A DNA stretch of 64,000 nucleotides from Microbispora corallina (GCF_016863035.1 NZ_BOOC01000002.1:248001-312000), one strand, 5' to 3'. Positions 17,669-25,619 are shown, numbered from the stretch's first letter. The notes: generated from the letters alone by a model not told the origin. Numbers and translations: made by a program.

Positions 17669-18576
17669 CCCGCCGGGGGCCGGGCGGCGACCTCGGCGAC
17701 GACGGCCGCCACCCGCTCGCGCTGGGCCCGGTCGGCCGCGCCGAACCGGGCGGGGTCCGCCTCGGCGTACCGCCGGTACCAGTCGTTCGCCTCGGCCTGC
17801 CGCACGACCTCGGGGGGCCGGGTGTCGTCGCCCTTGCTGTGCGGGCCGAGCCGGTGGGTGGCGAACTCGACGACCAGCGGCCGTCCCTCGAACCGGACCT
17901 CGGAGACCAGCGGGGCGAGCTCGCGGCGGATGGCCGCCACGTCCGAGGTCTCCACCCCGTGGTGGCGGGCCCCGAACGCCTGGGCCCGGGCCCGTACGGT
18001 GCCGGACATCTGGCGGGTGGTCGGGGTGGACTGGGCGATCCCGTTGTGCTCCACGACCACCAGCAGGGGCAGCCGCCAGAGCGCCGCGAGGTTCAGCGCC
18101 TCGTAGACCGCGCCCTCACCCCAGGTGCCGTCGCCGATGAACACGCAGGCCAGGGCCCCCGGGGAGGTCCGCTTGAGGTGCAGCGCGACCCCCGTCGCGA
18201 CCGGAAGGCTCTCGCCCTGCACGCCGGTGGAGACGTAGCGGTCGCGCAGGATGTGCTGGCTGCCCCCGACCCCCCGGCAGACCGCCCCCTCGCGGCCCAT
18301 GATCTCGGCGAGCAGCCCGGCCGGGTCCTGGAAACGGGCGAGGTAGTGGCCGTGCCCCCGGTGGTTGCTGAAGACGTGGTCGGCCTCGCCGAGCAGCCCC
18401 CGCAGCGCCACCGGCACGTACTCCTGGCCCAGGCACGTGTGCGTCGTCCCGTTGAGCTCGCCGCGCCCGAACAGGTCGAGCAGCGCCAGCTCGAAGTGCC
18501 TGATGAGCAGCAGCAGGTCGAGGTCGTCGCCGGCCGGCAGCGTGGAGCCGGCCAGGGCGACCGACGGCTCGGTCAC
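17650..18576 (-). CDS. Thiamine-diphosphate-dependent 2-oxoacid dehydrogenase E1 alpha subunit
   Basis: The 308-residue protein carries the ThDP-binding motif GDG (148-150) ... N178, and other E1-alpha features: HTCLGQEYVPVALRG, SNHRGHGHYLA, GREGAVCRGVGGSQH and the QSTPTTRQMSG loop region. It is short for an E1 alpha (most are 320-400 residues) and resembles acetoin/pyruvate dehydrogenase-type subunits. The GTG at 18576 overlaps the stop of the condensation-carrier gene (GTGA). That coupling places a 2-oxoacid dehydrogenase complex directly inside an NRPS-like operon, which argues for a specialised acyl supply or transfer role. Confidence 0.87.
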   Translation of the reverse strand: MTEPSVALAGSTLPAGDDLDLLLLIRHFELALLDLFGRGELNGTTHTCLGQEYVPVALRGLLGEADHVFSNHRGHGHYLARFQDPAGLLAEIMGREGAVCRGVGGSQHILRDRYVSTGVQGESLPVATGVALHLKRTSPGALACVFIGDGTWGEGAVYEALNLAALWRLPLLVVVEHNGIAQSTPTTRQMSGTVRARAQAFGARHHGVETSDVAAIRRELAPLVSEVRFEGRPLVVEFATHRLGPHSKGDDTRPPEVVRQAEANDWYRRYAEADPARFGAADRAQRERVAAVVAEVAARPPAGWDPCA

Positions 18577-20165
18577 CGGCCGCTGCCCGCGGCCGAGCCG
18601 GCCGGGTCCCCGGCCTCCGCCGCGTGCACGGATCCGGACGTGTGAGCCGGCGCGGGCCGGTGGCCGGCCTCCGCCGCGTGAGCCGGCGCGGGCCCGTCCC
18701 CGGCCTCCGCCCCGTGAGCCGGCGCGGCCGGGTCCGCGCCGATGGACTCCAGGACGCCGCTGATCGTCGGCGTGTCGAAGAACACGTCGAGCGGCACCTC
18801 GATGCCCAGCCGCTTGCGCATGCGGGCGATGATCTGCGTGATGGTCAGGGAGTGGCCGCCGAGATCGAACAGGTCCTCGTCGTCGCCGACCTCGTCGATG
18901 CCGAGCACCTCCTGCCAGATCGCCCTGATCTCGTCGGCGAGGGTCGCCGGCCCGGCGCCGCCCGTCGAGATCTCCCCGAGAACAATGTCTGGATTCGTCA
19001 TGATGGCTTTGAGGTCCTCCGCTATCTGGGTGACACCCGAGAGGGCGTGGGAGCTGTACTGCATGACCACGGTCAGGCCCTCTGGGCCGTCGACCGCCTG
19101 GAGGTGCAGCGCGCTGCGGACGGCGTGGTTGAACACCGCCCAGTCGACCTTCGCGCGCAGATCGGCGAATGCGGGCTCGGACTCCTCCCGCCGCCTCCGG
19201 TAGCTCACCGAGACCGGCGCGAGGGCCGTGCGGGGCCGCAGCCCCCTGACGGCCCGGGCTAGCGGCACCGGCCGGAACCGGTACAGCTCCCGCAGGTCGT
19301 CGTGGAGCCGGACCGCGAGCCCGGCCACCGTCGTCTCCGGGGACGGCGACGACCAGACCGGGAGCTCGTTGACGAACAGGCCGATGTGGTCCCGGAACTC
19401 GGGTGTGCGGGTCGAGACGTCGACGGCGCACACCGGGGCCTCGTTGCCGTACGCGAACAGCAGGGCGTGCACGGACGCGAGGAACACCTCGAACCGGGAG
19501 GCGCCCGGCACGTCGGGCATCCGCCCGGCGAACGTGTGGACCGCGCCCTCGCCCGCACCCCGTGTGAGCGCGGACGGGTCGAGACCGGGGATCCTCACCT
19601 CGCCGGGCTCCCGCCAGCGGGCGCTCCAGTAGGCGCGCGCCGCGCCGAGGTCGGCCGCGACCCGCTCGCGCTCGGCCGCCGCGTGGTCGGCGTACGACCG
19701 GTCGAGCCGCCGCAGGGCCCGGCCGTTGTACAGGGCGGCGAGGTCGCGGACGAGGACGTCCTTCGACTCGCCGTCGAAGACCAGGTGGTGGGCCACGACG
19801 ACGAGCGCGTGCCGGGTGGCCGACAGCCGGGCCAGCCGGAACCGGGCCAGCGGGCCCCGCTCGACGTCGAACGGCCGCAGGGTCTCCTCCCGGACCAGCG
19901 CGTCGAGGTCGTCGGCGGCGGTGGCCCTGATGGCGGGGCGGGCGCCGGGCACCTCGACCGGGATGCCGTCGCGCTCCTGGATCGCGGTGGACAGCACGGG
20001 GTGCCGCCGGAGAAGCGCCTCGCACGCCTGGATGAGCCCGCACGCGTCCAGCGCGCCGTCGAGTGTGATCACCAGCGGCATGTGGTACGCCGAGCCGGCC
20101 CGGCCCATGCGCTCGGTGATCCACATGCCGACCTGGGCGAACGACGCCGGAGAGGGGTCGGTCAC
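18573..20165 (-). CDS. NRPS-type condensation domain fused to a carrier (thiolation) domain
   Basis: The 530-residue protein has a condensation domain (about 1-395) with the intact active-site motif HHLVFDG (His126, catalytic His127, Asp131, Gly132). A carrier domain follows (about 405-475) with the phosphopantetheine attachment Ser439 in LFDLGGHSLT. The last 55 residues are a low-complexity tail of Pro/Ala/His/Glu/Gly repeats. Condensation domains form amide or ester bonds between carrier- or CoA-bound acyl groups and a nucleophile. The GTG at 20165 overlaps the stop of the adenylation gene by four bases. There is no thioesterase or reductase domain, so release must occur by another route. 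Confidence 0.87.
   Translation of the reverse strand: MTDPSPASFAQVGMWITERMGRAGSAYHMPLVITLDGALDACGLIQACEALLRRHPVLSTAIQERDGIPVEVPGARPAIRATAADDLDALVREETLRPFDVERGPLARFRLARLSATRHALVVVAHHLVFDGESKDVLVRDLAALYNGRALRRLDRSYADHAAAERERVAADLGAARAYWSARWREPGEVRIPGLDPSALTRGAGEGAVHTFAGRMPDVPGASRFEVFLASVHALLFAYGNEAPVCAVDVSTRTPEFRDHIGLFVNELPVWSSPSPETTVAGLAVRLHDDLRELYRFRPVPLARAVRGLRPRTALAPVSVSYRRRREESEPAFADLRAKVDWAVFNHAVRSALHLQAVDGPEGLTVVMQYSSHALSGVTQIAEDLKAIMTNPDIVLGEISTGGAGPATLADEIRAIWQEVLGIDEVGDDEDLFDLGGHSLTITQIIARMRKRLGIEVPLDVFFDTPTISGVLESIGADPAAPAHGAEAGDGPAPAHAAEAGHRPAPAHTSGSVHAAEAGDPAGSAAGSGR
18664..18735. repeat. 36-bp repeats in the carrier-protein tail
   Basis: Two near-identical 36-bp units begin at 18664 and 18700 (ccggcctccgccgcgtg... 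and a one-base variant), with a partial third copy at about 18610. They are in frame and encode PAPAHAAEAG-like repeats after the carrier domain. Confidence 0.75.
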
Positions 20166-21580
20166 GCGCGCCCCCGCAGGGCCCGTTTGTCCACCTTGCC
20201 GCCCCGGTTGCGCGGCAGGGCGTCGAGCGTCACGACGTCGGCCGGGATCTCGTGCGGGGCGAGCCGCCCGGACAGGAACGCCCGCAGGTCGGCGGCGGAG
20301 GCCTCCTCCCGCAGGACGACGGCCGCGGTGACGGTCATGCCGAGCACGGGGTGGGGCACGCCGTACGCCGCGGCCTCGACCACGGCGGGGTGGGCGTGCA
20401 GCGCGTCCTCCACCTTGAGCGTGGACACCTTGAACGCCCCCGACTTGATCACGTCGCTCTCGCGGTCGACGAGGTAGAGGTAGCCCTCCTCGTCGAGGTA
20501 GCCGAGGTCGCCCATCCTGATCCAGCCGTCGCGGAAGACGGCCGGGCCCTCGCGGGAGTCGTTGTAGTACGAGCGGGGCGCCGCGGGCGAGCGCATCCAC
20601 ACCTCGCCCGTCTCCCCCGGTGGGAGCGCCTCACCCGTGGGCGAGGCGACCCGGACGTCGCCGCCCGCCGCCGCCCTGCCGACCGAGCCGGGACGCTCCG
20701 GGTCGAAGATCATGATCGTCTGGGCCGGGGCGGCCTCGGTCGAGGTGTAGTAGTTCGTGATCGTGGCGTTGGGGAAGAGCCCGCCGAGCCCGACGGCCAC
20801 CGGCGAGGGCAGCGGGGCGGCGGCCGAGCCGAGCAGCAGCACACTGGACAGGTCGTGGGCGCCCCGGTCGTTCAGCAGCTCGATGCCCATCGCGGGCACC
20901 AGGAACACCGTGCCGGCCCGGTACCGCTCGATGAGCCGGGCGAACCTCCCGGGCGTGAACCGCGGCAGGGTCACCACGGCCGGGTGCGCGGTGAGCGCGT
21001 TCACCAGCATCAGCTGCCCGGCGTTGGTCCCGATCGGGAACGCGTGGACGAGGTGGCGGGAGTGCGCGAACGCCCGGTGCCGCGGCCGAAGGCGGGTCCC
21101 ATAGGCCAGGTTGGCGTGGCTCGCCGCGACGCCCTTGGCCGTCCCCGTGGTGCCCGAGGTGTAGAGGATCTGGGCGAGCGCGCCGGGCCCCGGGGGCGCG
21201 GGCGGCGGCTGGGACCCGGGCGGGAGCGCCGCGGGGTCGGTCAGCACGATCGAGGCGCCGCAGTGGGCCACGATCCGTCCGATCTCGGCGTCGGGTGTGC
21301 GGTCCGACAGCGGGACCGCCACCGCCCCCGCTCTGAGGACGCCTGCGAACGTGACCGCGTAGTCGATCCACTCCGACGCCGGGAACACCAGCACGACCCG
21401 ATCTCCGGGCCCGACCCCCGCGGCGAGCAGCGAGGACGCCACCGCGGCCGACCGCTTCTCCCACTCCCCGAAGGTGAGCTCGCCGACACCGTCGACGATC
21501 ATCGCGACGCCCGCCGGCTCGTCGGCGGCGCGGGCGGCCAGGAGGCCGGGAAGCGTCGGAACCTCCAGCGCGGTCCTCAT
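20162..21580 (-). CDS. AMP-forming acyl/adenylation enzyme (ANL superfamily)
   Basis: The 472-residue enzyme has the P-loop YTSGTTGTAKG (140-150), the NYYTSTEAAP region (motif A5), GWIRMGDLGYLDEEG (A7/A8 hinge) and the C-terminal lysine Lys462 in NRGGKVDKR. It activates a carboxylate as acyl-AMP, presumably for loading on the carrier domain encoded next. The A4 region reads HAFPIGTNAGQ and lacks the Asp that binds the alpha-amino group in amino-acid-activating domains, so a non-amino acid substrate is more likely. The ATG at 21580 has GGAG five bases upstream; ATG 21583 and GTG 21586 are in frame. It is the first gene of the left arm. Confidence 0.85.
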   Translation of the reverse strand: MRTALEVPTLPGLLAARAADEPAGVAMIVDGVGELTFGEWEKRSAAVASSLLAAGVGPGDRVVLVFPASEWIDYAVTFAGVLRAGAVAVPLSDRTPDAEIGRIVAHCGASIVLTDPAALPPGSQPPPAPPGPGALAQILYTSGTTGTAKGVAASHANLAYGTRLRPRHRAFAHSRHLVHAFPIGTNAGQLMLVNALTAHPAVVTLPRFTPGRFARLIERYRAGTVFLVPAMGIELLNDRGAHDLSSVLLLGSAAAPLPSPVAVGLGGLFPNATITNYYTSTEAAPAQTIMIFDPERPGSVGRAAAGGDVRVASPTGEALPPGETGEVWMRSPAAPRSYYNDSREGPAVFRDGWIRMGDLGYLDEEGYLYLVDRESDVIKSGAFKVSTLKVEDALHAHPAVVEAAAYGVPHPVLGMTVTAAVVLREEASAADLRAFLSGRLAPHEIPADVVTLDALPRNRGGKVDKRALRGRA

Positions 21581-21630
21581 CATCACTCCGAATAGATCGG
21601 ATGAATATCACATACCGAAATAGGGAGGAA

Positions 21631-21658
21631 ACTTTAATACTGAAAGGAATGTTTCCAA
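21631..21658 (-). promoter_or_regulatory. Candidate promoter of the adenylation-to-E2 arm
   Basis: On the minus strand TTGGAA (21658-21653) is followed after 16 bases by TAAAGT (21636-21631). It overlaps the GGAAAC...GTTTCC inverted repeat (21627-21632 and 21651-21656). Confidence 0.45.
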
Positions 21659-21778
21659 TAATTGCGGGCTAAGTCTGGCATGTCGCAATGACGAGTCACA
21701 AGGGGGTCGCGGCGTCGAGAGGGCCGTCCGCGCCGGGCATTCCGGGCGACCGGAGGGGTTGTGAGCGGCCCGGCGCCG

Positions 21779-21828
21779 TGCCAGACTGACCCCGTCGGGT
21801 AACTGCAAACAACCTTTCCAATTACTGT
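21779..21828 (+). promoter_or_regulatory. Candidate promoter of the carrier/condensation/amidohydrolase-like arm
   Basis: TGCCAGACT at 21779-21787 and a TACTGT -10 element at 21823-21828 mirror the left-arm promoter. The -35 (TAACTG, 17 bases upstream) is weak, suggesting activator dependence. Confidence 0.4.
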
Positions 21829-22183
21829 GCGCCGGGGGCGCTCACCTCGGCCTTCGAGCTGCATTCATCCGAGCACAGGGGGCTACGCGGGGATGCTTGC
21901 GACCTCGGGCGTTCCATTCTTCCGGGACGACGGCGACCGCCGCTCCCGCACGTGCGCGTCGCGCACCGCGCCTGCCGGATCCTGCCCCGGCGCCCAGCCG
22001 TACGGCCCGATGACCCCACGTCCCGTGGCACGCGCGGGGATCACCATGGCCCTGCCGGACTCCTCGTCGGGGAAACCCGGGCCGGAACACGGGCGGGAGA
22101 GGTCCGTAAAGCGGTCGAGACACGGCCCGGGGAGCGGCCAGTATCGGAACCGGTGGATCAGGAACCCGGCAGGGAGGCAGGAG

Positions 22184-22417
22184 ATGAAGGAGAGACTGGC
22201 GGAGCTGGTGTCGGAGTCGTGCGACGGACAGGTCAGCGCCGCCGAGGTCATGGCGGCGACGGTCCCGCTGTCGTACCTCGGGGTCACCTCGCTCGCGCAG
22301 ATGCGGCTCATCGACGCGCTGGAACGGGAGTACGGCGTGGAGATCGACCTCGGCGGCGACGTCTCGTTCCTCGACAGCCTGGACGGCCTGGCGGCCTGGG
22401 TGTCGGCGGCCCGATGA
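22184..22417 (+). CDS. Free-standing acyl/peptidyl carrier protein
   Basis: The 77-residue protein is a single four-helix carrier domain with the phosphopantetheine site Ser36 in YLGVTSLAQMRLID, which matches the LGx(D/T)SL consensus. It would carry an acyl or aminoacyl thioester for the condensation enzyme that follows. The ATG at 22184 has a GGGAGG-rich ribosome site about 8 bases upstream. Its stop overlaps the next start (ATGA). The locus therefore has two carrier domains, one fused to a condensation domain in the left arm and this free one. Confidence 0.85.
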   Translation: MKERLAELVSESCDGQVSAAEVMAATVPLSYLGVTSLAQMRLIDALEREYGVEIDLGGDVSFLDSLDGLAAWVSAAR

Positions 22418-23700
22418 TCGCATTCTCCGGCGCGCGCTCCGGCACGGCCCCGCTCACGTGGGGCCAGCGGGCGATCTGGGACGCCATCGGGCGGACCGCC
22501 CCCGACGACCGCTACTTCAACTTCGGGCGTGTGCTGGAGGTGCCGCGGGGGGCGCGGCCCGCGTCGGTGGCCCACGTGTCGCGGGCCGTCGGCCTGCTGG
22601 TCGAGCGGCACGAGGCGCTGCGGACGCTGGTCGCGCCCGGCCCCCGCCAGGACCTGCGCGACCGGGGCGCCGTCGAGGTCGCGATCGCGCCGGAGCGGGA
22701 CCCGGAGGCCGTGCTGGCGGAGCTGTGCGGCACGGCCTTCGACTACGAGAGGGAGTGGCCGCTGCGCGTGGCGCTGGTGACGGAGGGCTCCGCCGCCGGC
22801 GAGGAGGTCACGCATATCGTCCTCGCGTTCTGCCACATGGCCGCCGACGGGCTCGGGGCCGAGCGCGTCCTGCGCGACCTGCGGCTCATCCTGCTGCGCG
22901 GCGGCCTCCGCGAGGGGCCGCCGCCGCAGCCGCTCGACCTCGCCCAGTGGCAGGGCTCGGCGGCCGGCCGCCGGCAGGCCGCGGGCGCGGCCGCCCACTG
23001 GGAGCGCGAGCACCGCAGGATCCCGCCCACGATGTTCCACGTGGCCTCGGGCGCGGCCGAGCGGCCGCCGATCCGGCGGGCCCTGCTCACCTCGCCGGCC
23101 GCGGACATGGCCGCCCAGCGCCTGGCCGTCCGGCACGGCGCGAGCACCTCGACCGTGCTGCTGACGGCCGTGAGCGCGATGGTGGCGGAGCTGACCGGCC
23201 ACGAGACCGTCGCCGTGCTGCCGATCGTGGGCAACCGCTTCCGCCACGACACCCGCGCGGCAGTCACCACGCTGTCCCAGGAGGGCCTTTTCGTCCTGGA
23301 CGTGGCGGAGGAGGGCTTCGCCGACCTGCTCGCGCGGGCCCGGCCCGCCGTCCTGCGGGCCTACCGGAGCGGCTACCACGACCCGGGCGACCGCGAACGG
23401 GTGGTGGCCGAGGCGAGCCGCGACCGCGGCGTCCCCGTCCACCCGTACTGCTGCTTCAACGACATGCGCTTCGCGGAGCGGGCCGTCTACCGCGACGAGG
23501 CGCCGATCAAGGAGGCGCTGGACGCGACGCGGATCGCCTGGCCGCTCAGCCAGGACCGGCTCAACTGCCGCTTCTGCGTGCACGTCAACGAGGGCGGGCG
23601 GATCTCGCTGACGGCCGACACGCGGTGGCTGGCGACGGCGGACATGGAGCGGTTCCTCGTCGAGCTGGAACGGCTGCTGGTCGAGGCGGCGCTGCGATGA
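22414..23700 (+). CDS. Free-standing condensation-domain enzyme with CHxxxDG motif
   Basis: The 428-residue protein is recognisable as a condensation-superfamily acyltransferase by LTWGQRAIWDAIGR (C1-like), VERHEALRT (C2-like) and LAFCHMAADGLGAERV (C3). The C3 motif reads Cys140-His141-Met-Ala-Ala-Asp145-Gly146, so the catalytic second His and the structural Asp are kept while the first His is Cys. Later motifs include LPIVGNRFRHD and PYCCFNDMRF. Such stand-alone enzymes join a carrier-bound acyl group to an amine or alcohol. Its ends overlap both neighbours by four bases, so it is translationally coupled to the carrier and to the dimethylformamidase-like gene. Confidence 0.82.
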   Translation: MIAFSGARSGTAPLTWGQRAIWDAIGRTAPDDRYFNFGRVLEVPRGARPASVAHVSRAVGLLVERHEALRTLVAPGPRQDLRDRGAVEVAIAPERDPEAVLAELCGTAFDYEREWPLRVALVTEGSAAGEEVTHIVLAFCHMAADGLGAERVLRDLRLILLRGGLREGPPPQPLDLAQWQGSAAGRRQAAGAAAHWEREHRRIPPTMFHVASGAAERPPIRRALLTSPAADMAAQRLAVRHGASTSTVLLTAVSAMVAELTGHETVAVLPIVGNRFRHDTRAAVTTLSQEGLFVLDVAEEGFADLLARARPAVLRAYRSGYHDPGDRERVVAEASRDRGVPVHPYCCFNDMRFAERAVYRDEAPIKEALDATRIAWPLSQDRLNCRFCVHVNEGGRISLTADTRWLATADMERFLVELERLLVEAALR

Positions 23701-25619
23701 CCCCCTCCGGCGTCCGCCACCCCCGTGAGCCCGTCGTCCGCGCGTACGCGGCCGCCACGTCGTGCGCGCAGGGCGAGACGCTGGAGTTCCGGCTGGACAC
23801 CTCGGCGACGGTGGGGGTCACCGTCCACGACGTGACGAGCGACCGGCTCGTCCTGGCCGACTCGGTGCGGGGGCCCGAGTGGACGCTGCGGGTGCCGGAG
23901 ACGTGGCCGAGCTCGCTCTACCGGGCCCGGTTCACGCCCGGGCCGCCCGAGACCGGGATGCCCGTCCCCCGGGCGACCGGCGACCTGCCCGGGACCGGGA
24001 CGAGCGCCGACGACGAGGTCTACTTCGTCGTACGGCAGGCCGTCCCGGGCTCGGCGTCGCCGATCCTCGTGTCGATCCCGTTCACCACGTGGCAGGCGTA
24101 CAACCGGGCCGGCGTGCCCGGCGAGAGCGTCTACTGGACCGAGCAGCCCGACCGGGCGGCCCGGGTGACGTTCGACCGCCCCGGCGGCGGCCCGCCTCCC
24201 GAGCGGTGGGAGGACGGCCTGCTGCGCTGGCTCGGCCCGGCCGGCTACACGGTGGAGTACTGCTCAGGGCTCGACCTCGAGCCGGGACTCCTATCGGCCT
24301 ACCGGCTGCTGGTGGTGAACGGGCACGACGAGTACTGGTCGGCCCCCATGCGCGACGCCTGCGAGGACTTCGCCCGGCGCGGCGGCAACATCGCGTTCTT
24401 CTCCGGCAACACCTGCTGGTGGCAGATCCGGATGGAGGGCCGGACCATGGTCTGCCACCGCGACCCGCTGGCCGACCCCGTGGACGACCCCGCGCTGACC
24501 ACCGTCGAGTGGTCGAGCGCCCCCGTCGACCGCCCGGAGAACGCGCTGACCGGCGTGAGCTTCCGCAACGGCGCCGGCGTCTGGGGGCCGTCGATGGCCC
24601 TCATGCGGGAGGAGTCGTACACGGTCCGCTTCGCGGGGCACTGGGTCTTCGAGGGCACCGGCCTGACCGACGGCGACAAGTTCGGCCAGGGCGCGCTCGG
24701 CTACGAGACCGACGCGGCCGAGTTCGAGGAGGTCCTCGGCGTGCCCCGGGTCACCTGCCGGGACGGCACGCCCTCGTCGTTCGTCGTGCTCGCCACCGCC
24801 GACCTGCGGCACTGGAGCGCGTACGGCCAGGGCGGCTGGGCGACCATGGGCCTGTTCACCCGGGGCCGGGGCACGGTGTTCAACGCCGCGACCGTCAACT
24901 GGGGCAACACCCTGCACGACCCGGTCGTCGACCGGATCACCCGCAACGTCCTCGACCGGCTCTCCCGGCCCGCCCGCACGGAGTGGGAGGTCGTCGGGCC
25001 CGTCGCGGACCTGCGCGCGCTGGCCGCCTCCGGCCGGACCCTGTACGCCGTCAGCACCGACGGCGTGCTGCTCACCCGCGAGCTGTGCGGGCAGAACCTG
25101 CGCTGGCGGCCGATCGGCTCCGGCGGCGGGGTGCTCTGCCTCGACGCGCCCCGCGAGGCGGCCGGCGGGCTCGCCACCGGCCTGTACGGCGTGACCCCCG
25201 CGGGGGTGCTCCGCCATCGGCCGGACACGCAGGAGCCGGCCGACTGGGCGGACGTCGGGCGGGTCCCCCCGGACACCGTCGCCCTGGCCGTCAACGACTC
25301 CACGTTCTTCGCGGCGACGTCCCGGGGCCGCCTGTGGGCGCTGCCCTTCGGCGACCTCGCCAGGACCGGCCCCTCCCCCTGGCGGGACGCCGGCGACTCG
25401 GGTGGCGCCGTCGCCCTCAGCGGGAGCAACGGGAGCCTCTACGCGCTCGGCGCCGGCCACCGCGTCCGCACCCGGCCGGCCGCCGCCGCGCCCGCCGCCT
25501 GGACGGACCTGGGCGAGGCCCCGGGGGCGACCGTCCTCGCCGCCCACGCCGGACGGCTGGTGTCGGCGGGCGCCGGCCGGTCGCTGCGCTGGCGGCCCGC
25601 CGCCGGCCCCTGGATCTGA
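23697..25619 (+). CDS. N,N-dimethylformamidase large-subunit-like enzyme with propeller-like C-terminal tail
   Basis: Residues about 100-425 match the DMFase beta-subunit-like fold: SPILVSIPFTTWQAYN, the GHDEYWS motif (Gly209-Ser215), GGNIAFFSGNTCWWQIR, GYETDAAEFEE and TVFNAATVNWGNTL. In Paracoccus DMFase this subunit holds a mononuclear iron bound by two Tyr and one Glu and hydrolyses an amide. From about 428 to 640 there are four or five Trp-containing repeats (LRWRPIGSGGGV, ADWADVGRVP, SPWRDAGDSGG, AAWTDLGEAP) resembling tectonin-like propeller blades. The small DMFase subunit is absent. Coupled by overlap to the condensation gene, it is probably a tailoring or product-releasing step; the substrate is unknown. 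Confidence 0.72.
   Translation: MTPSGVRHPREPVVRAYAAATSCAQGETLEFRLDTSATVGVTVHDVTSDRLVLADSVRGPEWTLRVPETWPSSLYRARFTPGPPETGMPVPRATGDLPGTGTSADDEVYFVVRQAVPGSASPILVSIPFTTWQAYNRAGVPGESVYWTEQPDRAARVTFDRPGGGPPPERWEDGLLRWLGPAGYTVEYCSGLDLEPGLLSAYRLLVVNGHDEYWSAPMRDACEDFARRGGNIAFFSGNTCWWQIRMEGRTMVCHRDPLADPVDDPALTTVEWSSAPVDRPENALTGVSFRNGAGVWGPSMALMREESYTVRFAGHWVFEGTGLTDGDKFGQGALGYETDAAEFEEVLGVPRVTCRDGTPSSFVVLATADLRHWSAYGQGGWATMGLFTRGRGTVFNAATVNWGNTLHDPVVDRITRNVLDRLSRPARTEWEVVGPVADLRALAASGRTLYAVSTDGVLLTRELCGQNLRWRPIGSGGGVLCLDAPREAAGGLATGLYGVTPAGVLRHRPDTQEPADWADVGRVPPDTVALAVNDSTFFAATSRGRLWALPFGDLARTGPSPWRDAGDSGGAVALSGSNGSLYALGAGHRVRTRPAAAAPAAWTDLGEAPGATVLAAHAGRLVSAGAGRSLRWRPAAGPWI

Larger units (their letters stand above)
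21587..22183. promoter_or_regulatory. Divergent control region of the biosynthetic locus (gene-free, about 600 bases)
   Basis: The first 70 bases are distinctly AT-richer than the surroundings. Reading outward in both directions there is a shared series: TGCCAGACT, then a CCCG, then (T/C)TG(G/C)AAACA, then CCTTTC, then a TANNNT -10 element. The left copy is at 21680-21631 (minus) and the right copy at 21779-21828 (plus). The right transcript would have a leader of about 350 nt before the carrier-protein gene. A frame continuous with that gene extends upstream but has non-coding-like composition. No riboswitch was recognised. Confidence 0.55.

Noticed and set aside
15277-18576. Tetronate-type biosynthesis, where E2-like acyltransferases are known
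   Set aside because: The glyceryl-transferring FkbH-type enzyme, FabH-like synthase and partner dehydratase are missing, and this E2 keeps its lipoyl domain with full E1 partners.
15277-18576. Housekeeping pyruvate or branched-chain dehydrogenase operon
   Set aside because: The genes overlap and are downstream of adenylation and condensation-carrier genes; E3 is absent.
21827-22183. Upstream in-frame extension of the carrier-protein gene (possible leader peptide)
   Set aside because: The composition is Arg/Ser/Pro-rich and unlike a carrier domain, while the ATG at 22184 has a good ribosome site and gives an exact carrier fold.
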